64,000 nt of DNA from Jhaorihella thermophila (GTDB taxonomy: Bacteria; Pseudomonadota; Alphaproteobacteria; Rhodobacterales; Rhodobacteraceae). The stretch lies in contig NZ_FNVD01000006.1 in NCBI RefSeq assembly GCF_900108275.1, positions 62,001 to 126,000 of the forward strand. The letters are read 5' to 3'. Position 1 is the first letter of the stretch. Each line of letters begins with the position of its first letter. Shown piece after piece: positions 28,599 through 37,523 of the stretch. The position numbers were made by a program, and so were the translations under genes. Under the pieces are notes generated by a model. That model saw only the letters and a list, made by a program, of their open reading frames with translations, had not been told where the DNA came from and ran no database searches.

Positions 28599-30023
28599 AT
28601 GACCCACAAGAGCCTGCCGCCCCGCGGACGCGATGCCGATGACGTGCTGGCGGACCTCAAGGCCTTTGCCGAAAGCGACCCGGACTACCGGTCGGGCCGG
28701 ACCTGGAGCCTGGTCTATCATCTTGACGATGCGCATGACGATTTCGCCGCCGCGGCCTGGCGGCAGTATTCCTCGGCCAACGGGCTGAACCCGGCGGCGT
28801 TCCAGAGCCTGAAGCGGATGGAAAGCGAGATCGTCTCGATCATCGCGGGGCTGCTGCACGGACCGGAGGAGACTTGCGGCGTGCTGACGGCGGGCGGCAC
28901 GGAGAGCTGCCTGCTGGCGGTCAAGACCTACCGGGATCTCGCGCGCAAGACCCGCCGGGTGCGGCGGCCGAACATGGTGATTCCGGCAACCGCGCATGTG
29001 GCCTGGTTCAAGGCGGCGGAGTATTTCGACGTCACGCCCCGGCTGCTGCCGATGACCCGTGACTATGCCACCGACATCTCGCGGCTGCGGCGCAAGATCG
29101 ATCGGAATACGGTGATGGTGCTTGGCTCGGCGCCGGAATACCCGCATGGCACTATCGACCCGATTGCCGAAATGGGTGCGATAGCGGTCGAAAAAGGCAT
29201 CCCGATGCATGTGGATGCCTGCGTGGGCGGGTTCATCCTGCCCTTCATGGAAATGAACGGCGAGACGCTGCCCGAATGGGACTTTCGCGTGCCGGGGGTC
29301 ACGTCGATTTCCGCCGATCTGCACAAATACGGCTATGCGGCCAAGGGTGCGTCGGCGATCCTCTATCGCAATCTCGACCTGCTGAAGCACCAGATGTTCG
29401 TGTATCAGGACTGGCCCGGCGGGGTGTTCGCCTCGCCCGCGCTGCTGGGCACGCGGCCGGGCGGGGCCTATGCGGCCGCCTGGGCGGTGCTGCAGAAAAT
29501 CGGGGTGGAGGGTTATCGCGATCTGGCGGCGCGCACGGTGCGGGCGGTGCAGGCCCTGAAGAGGGGAATAGAGCAGATCGAGGGGTTGCGGATTCTCGGG
29601 CATCCGCAGGGGCCGCTGTTGTCCTATGGCTCGTCCGATCCTGGGCTGAACATCTATGCGGTGGCCGATCAGCTGGAGGCGCGGGGCTGGGCGGTGAACC
29701 GGGTGCAGAACCCCGACGGGATCCATGCGATGGTGACGGCGCGGCATGAAGGGGTGACCGATCAATACCTGCGGGATCTGGCCGAGGCGGTGGAGATCGT
29801 GCGCGCCAACCCGGATCTGGCGCGCAAGGGGCACGCGGCGGCTTATGGACTGATGGCGCATGTGCCGCTGCGCGGGATGGTCAGGGAACGGGTGCTGGAC
29901 ACCTTTGCCCAGTTGTATCGCGCCGGCGGCGGCGAACTGACTCTGGATGAGCCAGGTGAGAAGGTGCCGATGCTGGAGCGCTGGATGGCACGCTATGTGG
30001 CTTGGAAAGCGCGGCGGGGATAG
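28599..30023 (+). CDS. Sphingosine-1-phosphate lyase-like PLP enzyme
   Basis: A 474-residue group II PLP decarboxylase-fold protein. Its similarity to eukaryotic sphingosine-1-phosphate lyase runs through the whole core: CGVLTAGGTESCLLAVKTYR near residue 90, PMHVDACVGGFILPFME near residue 205, and TSISADLHKYGYAAKG near residue 240, where the HKYG lysine binds PLP. S1P lyase splits phosphorylated long-chain bases into a fatty aldehyde and phosphoethanolamine. There is no N-terminal membrane anchor, unlike the animal enzyme. The true substrate could be another beta-hydroxy amine or amino acid. It is coupled to a DUF819 protein. Confidence 0.75.
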   Translation: MTHKSLPPRGRDADDVLADLKAFAESDPDYRSGRTWSLVYHLDDAHDDFAAAAWRQYSSANGLNPAAFQSLKRMESEIVSIIAGLLHGPEETCGVLTAGGTESCLLAVKTYRDLARKTRRVRRPNMVIPATAHVAWFKAAEYFDVTPRLLPMTRDYATDISRLRRKIDRNTVMVLGSAPEYPHGTIDPIAEMGAIAVEKGIPMHVDACVGGFILPFMEMNGETLPEWDFRVPGVTSISADLHKYGYAAKGASAILYRNLDLLKHQMFVYQDWPGGVFASPALLGTRPGGAYAAAWAVLQKIGVEGYRDLAARTVRAVQALKRGIEQIEGLRILGHPQGPLLSYGSSDPGLNIYAVADQLEARGWAVNRVQNPDGIHAMVTARHEGVTDQYLRDLAEAVEIVRANPDLARKGHAAAYGLMAHVPLRGMVRERVLDTFAQLYRAGGGELTLDEPGEKVPMLERWMARYVAWKARRG

Positions 30024-30030
30024 CGGTTTC

Positions 30031-30109
30031 GGGTCACTGACGTGACCCGACCGGCCGGGGGGCGCTGCCCCCCGGAGCCCCCCGGGGTATTTGGAACCAG
30101 AAAGAAGCC
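30031..30109 (+). repeat. Palindromic intergenic element, copy 3
   Basis: Eight bases after the lyase-like gene: GGGTCAC-TGAC-GTGACCC (30031-30048), a second hairpin CCGGGGGGCGC/GCCCCCCGG, then CCCCCCGGGGTATTTGGAAC and CCAGAAAGAAGC. The tail is the same type as copy 1 at 171-236. Confidence 0.7.
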
Positions 30110-30118
30110 GGGACCGGG

Positions 30119-33100
30119 TCAGGGTTTTCCGTAGCCCCCGCCGCCGGGGGTTTCGATCACGAAGACATCGCCCGGGGCCATTTCCGTCGTGTTGGTGGCG
30201 CCGAGGTCGTCCACGCGCCCGTCGGCGCGTTCCACATAGTTGCGGCCGCACTGGCCGGGCTCTCCGCCCTTCATGCCGTAGGGGGGCACCGTGCGGTGGC
30301 CCGAAAGAATCGAAGCGGTCATGGGCTGGCGGAACTCGACCTTGCGCGTGGTGCCGTTGCCGCCGTGCCAGCGCCCGCGACCGCCCGAGCCGGGACGGAT
30401 CTCGAAAGAGCGCAGCAGGACGGGGAAGCGGAACTCCAGCACCTCGGGGTCGGTCAGGCGCGAGTTGGTCATGTGGGTATGCACGGCGTCGGTGCCGTCA
30501 AAACCGTTACCCGCGCCCGAGCCGCCGCAGATGGTTTCGTAATACTGGTAGCGGTCATTGCCGAAGGTGAAGTTGTTCATCGTCCCCTGAGCCGCCCCCA
30601 TCACCTGCAGCGCGCCATAAAGCGTGTCGGTCACCGCCTGGCTGGTTTCCACGTTCCCGGCGACCACGGCGGCGGGGTAGGTCGGGGCCAGCATGGAGCC
30701 TTCGGGGATGATGATGCGGATCGGCTTCAGGCAGCCTTCGTTCATCGGGATGTCGTCATCGACCAGCGTGCGGAAGACGTAGAGCACCGCCGCCCGCACC
30801 ACCGCCGAGGGCGCGTTGAAGTTCGCAGGCAGCTGCGCCGAGGTGCCGGTAAAATCGACCGTGGCGCTGCGCGCGGCCTTGTCGATGTCGATCTTCACCC
30901 GGATCACGCCGCCGCAATCCATCGGGTATTCGAATTCGCCGGGGTGGAGCACGTCCAGCACCCGGCGGACGCTTTCCTCGGCATTGTCCTGGACGTGGCG
31001 CATATAGGCGTGCACCACGTCCAGCCCGAAGTGATCGACCATCTTCCACAATTCCTGCGCGCCCTTGGCATTGGCGGCGATCTGGGCCTTGAGGTCGGCA
31101 ATGTTGTAATCGGGATTGCGCGCGGGATAGCGGCCCGAGGCCAGCAGCTCGCGCAGGGGGCCTTCGAGGAAGACGCCGCGATCCACCACCTGGAAGTCGG
31201 TGATCAGCACGCCCTCTTCGTCCAGCGTGGTCGAATCGGGGGGCATCGACCCCGGCGTGCGCCCGCCGATATCGGCCTGGTGCCCGCGCGAGGCGGTATA
31301 GAACAGAACCTCGCGGCCCTCGCGGTCAAAGACCGGCGTCACAACGGTCACATCCGGTAGGTGCGTGCCGCCGCGATAAGGGTCGTTCAGCGCGAACACG
31401 TCGCCGGGTTGCATGGTGGCGCGGCGGTCGCCGATGATGGTGCGCACGCTTTCGCTCATCGAGCCCAGATGCACCGGCATGTGCGGCGCGTTGGCAACGA
31501 GGTTGCCGTCCGCGTCGAACACCGCGCAGGAGAAGTCGAGCCGTTCCTTGATGTTCACCGAATAGGAGGTGTTTTCGAGCGTCGCCCCCATCTGCTCGGC
31601 AATCGACATGAAGAGATTGTTGAAGATCTCTAGCATCATCGGATCGGCCTGCGTGCCGATGGCAACGCGCGCAGGCCGCGGGGTCACGCGGGTCAGGACG
31701 AGGTGGTCGCGTGACGTGACCTGCGCCTCCCAGCCGGGATCGACCACGGTGGTGCCCACCGGTTCGACGATCACCGCGGGCCCCGTCACCCGGTCGCCGG
31801 GGCGCATCGCCGCGCGGTCGATGAAGGGCGTGTCCTGCGCGGCCCCTTCGAACCAGACCCTGTGGGTGGCAATCGCGGGCACCTCGCGCGGCTCGGACAG
31901 GGGGTGTTCGGGTTCCTCGATGCGGGTCATCTTGCCCACGACTTCGACCGACAGCGCCTCGATCACCAGCTCGCGCCCCTCGACGATGAAGCCGAACCGG
32001 GTCTTGTGCGCGTCGAGAAAGCCTTGCGCGATCGCGTCCGCATCGCCGCGCGGCACCTGCAGCGCGGTGTCGGTGCCGGCATAGCGCACATGCAGGCTGT
32101 GGCGCGCCTCCATGTCGGCGCGGTCGATGTCCTGGTCTTCCAGCTCGGCCATCGCGGCCTCGGTCAGGGCGTCGAAACGGGCGGCCAGATCCGCCACGGT
32201 GGCCTCGGTCAGCGGACGTTCCACCGCCTCGTCGCGCAGCGCGCGCACATCCGCCAGCCCCATGCCATAGGCGGACAGAACGCCTGCCAGCGGGTGGATG
32301 AACACCCGGTCCATCGACAGCGCATCGGCCACCTGGGCCGCATGCTGCCCGCCCGCGCCGCCAAAGCAGTTGAGCGTGTATTCGGTCACGTCATAGCCGC
32401 GCTGCACGGAGATCTTCTTGATCGCGTTGGCCATGTTCTCGACCGCGATCTTGAGGAAGGCCTGGGCGAGTTCTTCGGGCGTCATCTCCTTGCCCGTCGC
32501 GCGCGAGACCTCGGCGGCAAGTGCCGTGAACTTCTCCACCACCACGTCCCGGTCCATCGGCTGGTCGGCGTTTGGGCCGAAGACGTGAGGGAAGTGTTCG
32601 GGGTGGATCTTGCCCAGCATCACGTTGCAGTCCGTCACCGCCAGCGGCCCGCCGCGCCGGTAACAGGCGGGGCCGGGATTGGCACCGGCGCTGTCGGGGC
32701 CCACGCGGAACCGCGCGCCGTCGAAATGCAGGATCGACCCGCCGCCCGCCGCGACCGTGTGGATCGACATCATCGGCGCGCGCATCCGCACGCCCGCGAC
32801 CTCGGTTTCAAAGGCGCGTTCATATTCGCCGGCGAAATGGCTGACATCGGTGGACGTCCCGCCCATGTCGAAACCGATGAGCTTGTCGAACCCCGCCATC
32901 TGCGCGGTGCCGACCATGCCGACCACGCCGCCCGCAGGCCCCGACAGGATCGCGTCCTTGCCCTGAAAACGGTGCGCATCGGTCAGCCCGCCCGAGGACT
33001 GCATGAACATCAGCCGCGTGCCGCGCAGCTCTTCCTCGACCTGATCGACATAACGGCGCAGGATCGGCGAAAGATAGGCATCGACCACCGTGGTATCGCC

Positions 33101-33727
33101 CCGGCTCACCAGCTTCATCAGCGGCGCGACCTCGTGGCTGGCCGACACTTGCGTGAACCCGATTTCACGGGCGATGCGGGCGGCCTCGGCCTCGTGCGCG
33201 GGATGGGCCCAGGCGTGCATGAACACGATCGCGACCGAACGGATGCCATCGTCGAAGGCCGCCTGCATCGCGGCGCGGGTGGCAGCGGCGTCAAAGGCCT
33301 CGCGCTCCTCGCCCTCGGCCGTGAAGCGGCCGGGCACTTCCTCGACCCGTTCATAGAGCATCTCGGGCAGCTTGATGTTCAGGTCAAAGAGCCGGGGCCG
33401 CGCCTGATAGGCGATGCGCAGCGCGTCGCGGAAGCCCTTGTTGACGACCAGCAGCGTGCGGTCGCCCTTGCGTTCCAAGAGCGCGTTGGTGGCCACCGTG
33501 GTGCCCATCTTGACCGCCTCGATCCGATCCGTGGGAATCGGCTCGCCCTTTTCCACGCCCATCAGGTCGCGGATGCCCTGCACGGCGGCATCCCTGTATT
33601 GCTCGGGGTTCTCGCTCAGCAGCTTGGCGGTGACGATCCGCCCGTCCGGCCGGCGGCCCACGATGTCGGTAAAGGTGCCGCCCCGATCGATCCAGAATTG
33701 CCACTTGGCGTCGGTCTGAGCGGTCAT
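30119..33727 (-). CDS. 5-oxoprolinase/hydantoinase, HyuA-HyuB fusion
   Basis: A 1202-residue fusion of the two hydantoinase/oxoprolinase subunits. The HyuA part (residues 1 to about 680) opens [20 protein letters not shown] and has the ATPase-fold motif [14 protein letters not shown]. The HyuB part (about 690 to the end) begins near [20 protein letters not shown] and ends [12 protein letters not shown]. Single-chain enzymes of this type cleave 5-oxoproline to glutamate with ATP in the cytoplasm; related ones act on N-methylhydantoin. The frame is open 132 codons beyond the chosen ATG (33727), but GGAGGAAAC precedes that ATG and the N-terminus is family-typical. A LysR gene lies just upstream on the same strand. 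Confidence 0.88.
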   Translation of the reverse strand: MTAQTDAKWQFWIDRGGTFTDIVGRRPDGRIVTAKLLSENPEQYRDAAVQGIRDLMGVEKGEPIPTDRIEAVKMGTTVATNALLERKGDRTLLVVNKGFRDALRIAYQARPRLFDLNIKLPEMLYERVEEVPGRFTAEGEEREAFDAAATRAAMQAAFDDGIRSVAIVFMHAWAHPAHEAEAARIAREIGFTQVSASHEVAPLMKLVSRGDTTVVDAYLSPILRRYVDQVEEELRGTRLMFMQSSGGLTDAHRFQGKDAILSGPAGGVVGMVGTAQMAGFDKLIGFDMGGTSTDVSHFAGEYERAFETEVAGVRMRAPMMSIHTVAAGGGSILHFDGARFRVGPDSAGANPGPACYRRGGPLAVTDCNVMLGKIHPEHFPHVFGPNADQPMDRDVVVEKFTALAAEVSRATGKEMTPEELAQAFLKIAVENMANAIKKISVQRGYDVTEYTLNCFGGAGGQHAAQVADALSMDRVFIHPLAGVLSAYGMGLADVRALRDEAVERPLTEATVADLAARFDALTEAAMAELEDQDIDRADMEARHSLHVRYAGTDTALQVPRGDADAIAQGFLDAHKTRFGFIVEGRELVIEALSVEVVGKMTRIEEPEHPLSEPREVPAIATHRVWFEGAAQDTPFIDRAAMRPGDRVTGPAVIVEPVGTTVVDPGWEAQVTSRDHLVLTRVTPRPARVAIGTQADPMMLEIFNNLFMSIAEQMGATLENTSYSVNIKERLDFSCAVFDADGNLVANAPHMPVHLGSMSESVRTIIGDRRATMQPGDVFALNDPYRGGTHLPDVTVVTPVFDREGREVLFYTASRGHQADIGGRTPGSMPPDSTTLDEEGVLITDFQVVDRGVFLEGPLRELLASGRYPARNPDYNIADLKAQIAANAKGAQELWKMVDHFGLDVVHAYMRHVQDNAEESVRRVLDVLHPGEFEYPMDCGGVIRVKIDIDKAARSATVDFTGTSAQLPANFNAPSAVVRAAVLYVFRTLVDDDIPMNEGCLKPIRIIIPEGSMLAPTYPAAVVAGNVETSQAVTDTLYGALQVMGAAQGTMNNFTFGNDRYQYYETICGGSGAGNGFDGTDAVHTHMTNSRLTDPEVLEFRFPVLLRSFEIRPGSGGRGRWHGGNGTTRKVEFRQPMTASILSGHRTVPPYGMKGGEPGQCGRNYVERADGRVDDLGATNTTEMAPGDVFVIETPGGGGYGKP

Positions 33728-33830
33728 GGCGGTTTCCTCCGGCTGTCCTGTCGGTTCGATCGGCGCGAAGCTGACACAGGTTGGCGATCCAGTCCAATCG
33801 GCAATTTTTGGGTTTTGCGATAAGGGAAAT

Positions 33831-34724
33831 CTATTCCCGACCCGCCTCCGCCATACGCACGGCCAGCCCGGCGAGGTGCTCCAGAAGCGGGCGGAACGGG
33901 GTGGCGGGATAGGCGGCGGAATAGGCGAAGTCCGACGGCCGCCAGGCACAGTCCAGCTCGCGCAGCAGGCCCAGGCGCAGTTCCTCTTCCACCGTGACGC
34001 GGGGCAGCACCGCGATGCCCATCCCGTCCACCGCCAGCCGCCGTATCGCCGACAGCGAGGCCGAGGCCGAGATCCGCGCCGGCGCCCCGTCCACCCGCCG
34101 CAGCCGGTCGCGCAGTTCGGCATAGACGCGGGTGTTGCGGGAAAAGGTCAGGATGCGATGGCGGGCAAGCTCCTCGACCGTCGCCGGCGTTTCGATCGCC
34201 AGCGCGGGGCTGGCCAGCCAGACCAGCGGATAGCTGGCCAGCGGCAGGGCCGCCACCTCGGGCGCGGGCACCGGGCCGAGCAGCAACGCCAGATCCAGAC
34301 GCTGCGCCAGCAAATCGGCCTGCAACTGTGGGCTCACATCCACGGTCAAGTCCACGTCGAGACCGGGATAGCGGTCATGCACCTGACGCAGAAAGGCGGG
34401 CAGCCAGGTGTGGACGATGGTCTCCGACACGCCCAGCCGCAACACGCCTTCGGTTTCCCCCGCGCTGCCGGCCTGCGCGCGCATCCGGTCGGTCATGTAG
34501 ATGATTTTCTCCGCATAGGGCACCATCGACTGGCCCAGCGCGGTCAGCGTCACCATGCGCGGGCCGCGCTCGAACAGCTTGCCGCCCAGAGTCTCTTCAA
34601 GCGCGGCAATGCGCGAGGAAATCGCCGGCTGGGTGGTATTGAGCCGCTCGGCCACCTTGCGAAAGCTGCCCAGAGTCGCGACCCACAGAAAGGTTTCCAG
34701 TTGCACCAGTTTCATGGCCGCCAC
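33831..34724 (-). CDS. LysR-family transcriptional regulator
   Basis: A 297-residue LysR regulator. The DNA-binding region (residues about 1-60) reads [20 protein letters not shown] and [18 protein letters not shown]; the effector-binding domain follows. It lies upstream of, and on the same strand as, the oxoprolinase gene, 103 bases away, so it may control that gene and be partly co-transcribed with it. The effector is unknown. Confidence 0.85.
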   Translation of the reverse strand: MAAMKLVQLETFLWVATLGSFRKVAERLNTTQPAISSRIAALEETLGGKLFERGPRMVTLTALGQSMVPYAEKIIYMTDRMRAQAGSAGETEGVLRLGVSETIVHTWLPAFLRQVHDRYPGLDVDLTVDVSPQLQADLLAQRLDLALLLGPVPAPEVAALPLASYPLVWLASPALAIETPATVEELARHRILTFSRNTRVYAELRDRLRRVDGAPARISASASLSAIRRLAVDGMGIAVLPRVTVEEELRLGLLRELDCAWRPSDFAYSAAYPATPFRPLLEHLAGLAVRMAEAGRE

Positions 34725-34771
34725 GCTAGAGCAGATCGGAAATCATTTGAACCGGCCGGTGCGGAAACCGG

Positions 34772-34922
34772 CGGTCCGCCCGTTTCGTTGGTTCAGAACT
34801 TGAGCGCCACCCCCACGGTTCACGCCATTGACGGGATCGAGGCGGCGAGCGGCTGGTCTCGGATCGAACCGCGTCTGCCTCAAGACGCCGAGGGCTGGCC
34901 CGGTTATCCGGCGCTGACGCTG
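34772..34922 (+). mobile_element. Decayed IS5-like transposase fragment, copy A
   Basis: The plus-strand translation includes GIEAASGWSRIEPRLPQDAE and GWPGYPALTLMHGLQDVRLE, which looks like the N-terminal part of IS5-family transposases with internal deletions. No start, catalytic DDE region or terminal inverted repeat can be identified. The DNA is repeated in inverse orientation at 19241-19394. Its inner end reads TGA-ACCAACGAAACGGGCGG on the minus strand. Confidence 0.45.
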
Positions 34923-35094
34923 ATGCACGGGCTGCAGGACGTGCGCCTGGAGGCAAGGTTCGGCAGATCCAGCCCGAATCCTTCCCTTCGCGTCGGATCC
35001 TGTCAAAAACCCGCCCGAGCCGGCGGATCCGCCCGTCATAGGGCACCCCCTGCCCGTTCGAAGACAACCGAAAATATCCCGCGCGCGGTCAGAA

Positions 35095-35130
35095 ATTCGG
35101 AATACGGCGCCTTTCGCCGAGGCCCCCCGG
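35095..35130 (+). repeat. Short repeat shared with 19446-19480
   Basis: TCGGAATACGGCGCCTTTCG and CCGAGGCCCCCCGGG repeat, with few changes and in the same orientation, the left part of the element at 19446. The GTATTT core is not present here. Confidence 0.45.
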
Positions 35131-35141
35131 GAAAATCGAAA

Positions 35142-35597
35142 TCACGGCTCGCCCCGGCCTCCAGCGGCATCACGGTCGGCCAACGGACGACTTGGCACCC
35201 ACGCATAGCCCTCGGGGCAAAGGATATAAGTCTCACGCAGCCCGTGCGGCTTGTCCCCGGGCCGCTGCAGGAGCGTCGCGCCGAACGCCTCGGCTTGCGC
35301 GGCGGCGGCGTCGGGATCGCTGTCGTAGAGCCGGATCTCCACCCCCGCCCCGCGCGGCGGCGCCTCCGGCAACAGCCCCAGCAGCGGGTTGGAATGATAG
35401 GTCGCGTCGGCGTGCAGCTGAAAGACCTGATCGCCATAGCGCGCAATTGCGAAATCGGCCGAAACCTGATGGCAGACCATACCGAAAACAGTCTCTAAAA
35501 AGGCGCATTCTGCCGGAACATCGCGCACCAGAAGATTGAGCCCAATCCCCCTGAGGGACCGCCCCAACGCATCGGCGGTGACCGTGTCGTAATCCAT
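35142..35597 (-). CDS. VOC-family (glyoxalase/bleomycin-resistance-type) protein
   Basis: A 151-residue protein with the vicinal-oxygen-chelate pattern: LRGIGLNLLVRDVPAECAFL near residue 15, FQLHADATYHSNPL near residue 60, and GVEIRLYDSDPDAAAAQAEA in the second half, ending with LRETYILCPEGYAWVPS. Metal-ligand positions are only partly clear, so the reaction is unknown. The ATG at 35597 is chosen because upstream codons in the same long frame are antisense to the adenine deaminase gene. It diverges from that gene. Confidence 0.7.
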   Translation of the reverse strand: MDYDTVTADALGRSLRGIGLNLLVRDVPAECAFLETVFGMVCHQVSADFAIARYGDQVFQLHADATYHSNPLLGLLPEAPPRGAGVEIRLYDSDPDAAAAQAEAFGATLLQRPGDKPHGLRETYILCPEGYAWVPSRPLADRDAAGGRGEP

Positions 35598-35717
35598 GCC
35601 GCCAGCGTGGCCCGAATCGCTCCCCGGCACAAGAAAATCGGTAATGGCGCCACCACCGACGGTCGGCGTGCAGGAAAACCGCTTGCGCCCACCGCTGCTT
35701 GCCCCACTATCTGTGGC

Positions 35718-37523
35718 ATGACTGAAACCACGACCTTCCCAAGCTGGCCCGACGTCGCCCCCCGCCTGATCGCCGTTGCCGCCGGTCGCGAACCCGCCGA
35801 CATGGTGATCCGCGGCGGCATCTGGGTCAACGTGCACACCCGCGAAACCCTTCCCGACCATGACATCGCCATCGCGGCCGGCCGCGTCGCCTGCGTGGTG
35901 CCCGATGCCGGCTATTGCACCGGGCCTGAAACGCAGGTGATCGAGGCGAACGGGCGCTACATGATCCCCGGCCTGTGCGACGCGCATATGCACATCGAAT
36001 CCGGCATGCTGACGCCCGCCGAGTTCGCCCGCGCCATCATCCCGCACGGCACCACCACGATCTTTACCGACCCGCACGAGATCGCAAACGTGCTGGGGCT
36101 GGATGGCGTGCGATACATGCACGACGAAGCCCTGATGCAGCCGATCAACATCTTCACCCAGATGCCCAGCTGCGCGCCCAGCGCGCCGGGGCTGGAAACC
36201 ACGGGCCACGAGATCACGCCCGAGGACGTGGCCGAGGCGATGACCTGGCCCGGCATCATCGGCCTGGGCGAGATGATGAACTTTCCCGGCGTGGCGGCGG
36301 CCGACCCCAAGATGCTGGCCGAGATCGCCGCGACCCAACGCGCCGGCAAGACGGTCGGCGGACACTACGCCTCGCCCGATCTGGGGCCTGATTTCGCGGC
36401 CTATGTCGCGGGCGGACCGGCGGACGATCACGAAGGCACCTGCGAAGCCGACGCCATCGCCCGCGCCCGTCTGGGGATGCGGTCGATGATGCGGCTGGGC
36501 AGCGCGTGGTATGACGTGGAAAGCCAGATCACCGCCGTGACAGAAAAGCGGCTGGACCCGCGCAACTTCATCCTCTGCACTGACGATTGCCACTCGGGCA
36601 CGTTGGTGCATGACGGGCACATGAACCGGGTGGTGCGGCATGCCATCGCCTGCGGCTGCGATCCGCTGGTGGCGTTGCAGATGGCGACCGTGAACACCGC
36701 CACACATTTCGGGCTGGAGCGTGAACTGGGCTCGATCACACCGGGCCGGCGGGCGGATGTGATTCTGACATCGGATCTGCGCGACCTGCCGATCGAACTG
36801 GTGATCGCGCGGGGGCGGATCGTGGCGGAATCAGGCTCTATCAAGGTCGATTGCCCGCATTTCGACTGGCCCGGCAGCGCGCGGAATACCGTGCATCTGG
36901 GCCATGCGCTGACCGCGAAGGACTTCGAGATCGCCGCGCCTGAAGGCGCCAACACGGTTCGCGCCAACGTGATCGGCGTGGTGGAAAACCAGGCCCCGAC
37001 CAAGGCGCTTCAGGCGGATCTGCCGGTGCGCGACGGGTTGGTTGAAGGCGACGGCGAGGTTTGCCAGATCGCCGTGGTGGAGCGGCATCGCGGCACCGGC
37101 CGGGTCAGCAACGGCTTCGTCTCGGGCTTCGGCTATACGGGCCGCATGGCGATGGTCTCGACCGTGGCCCATGACAGCCACCACATGATCGTGGTCGGCA
37201 CCGACCGCGCGCAGATGGCGCTGGCCGCGAACCGGCTGGCCGAGGTAGGCGGCGGCATCACCATCTTCCGCGAGGGCGAGGAACTGGCGCTGGTGGAACT
37301 GCCGATCGCGGGTCTGATGTCCGACGCCCCCGCCGAAACCGTCGCCGCCAAGACCGAACGGATGGTGCAGGCGATGCGCGATTGCGGGTGTTCGCTCAAC
37401 AACGCCTACATGCAGCATTCGCTGCTGGCCCTGGTCGTGATCCCCGAGCTTCGGATTTCCGACAAGGGGTTGATCGACGTGCGAACCTTCAAGGAAATTC
37501 CCTTGTTAGAGCCTGTTTCATGA
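35718..37523 (+). CDS. ade: Adenine deaminase
   Basis: A 601-residue amidohydrolase converting adenine to hypoxanthine and ammonia. The metal motif CDAHMHIESGM lies near residue 88, followed by IIPHGTTTIFTDPHEIANVL, and C-terminal blocks such as RTGRVSNGFVSGFG-type segments fit AdeC. The length matches the family. The ATG at 35718 gives MTETTTFPSWPDVAPRL; an in-frame start 37 codons upstream is less likely. It overlaps the AMP nucleosidase gene by four bases (ATGA), which joins release of adenine to its deamination. Confidence 0.92.
   Translation: MTETTTFPSWPDVAPRLIAVAAGREPADMVIRGGIWVNVHTRETLPDHDIAIAAGRVACVVPDAGYCTGPETQVIEANGRYMIPGLCDAHMHIESGMLTPAEFARAIIPHGTTTIFTDPHEIANVLGLDGVRYMHDEALMQPINIFTQMPSCAPSAPGLETTGHEITPEDVAEAMTWPGIIGLGEMMNFPGVAAADPKMLAEIAATQRAGKTVGGHYASPDLGPDFAAYVAGGPADDHEGTCEADAIARARLGMRSMMRLGSAWYDVESQITAVTEKRLDPRNFILCTDDCHSGTLVHDGHMNRVVRHAIACGCDPLVALQMATVNTATHFGLERELGSITPGRRADVILTSDLRDLPIELVIARGRIVAESGSIKVDCPHFDWPGSARNTVHLGHALTAKDFEIAAPEGANTVRANVIGVVENQAPTKALQADLPVRDGLVEGDGEVCQIAVVERHRGTGRVSNGFVSGFGYTGRMAMVSTVAHDSHHMIVVGTDRAQMALAANRLAEVGGGITIFREGEELALVELPIAGLMSDAPAETVAAKTERMVQAMRDCGCSLNNAYMQHSLLALVVIPELRISDKGLIDVRTFKEIPLLEPVS

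Larger units (their letters stand above)
34725..35141. other. 417-base intergenic region with decayed repeats
   Basis: No intact gene on either strand. It contains the IS5-like remnant (34772-34922, weaker similarity to about 34985) and a second copy of the short CTTTCGCCGAGGCC repeat near 35095-35130. Confidence 0.6.

Noticed and set aside
31862-33823. Plus-strand frame of about 650 codons opposite the oxoprolinase gene
   Set aside because: A codon shadow of the HyuA part; composition is His/Arg-rich and no domain can be seen.
33728-34123. 132-codon N-terminal extension of the oxoprolinase frame
   Set aside because: It runs antisense-frame through the LysR gene on the same strand and lacks conservation; the ATG at 33727 has a strong ribosome site.
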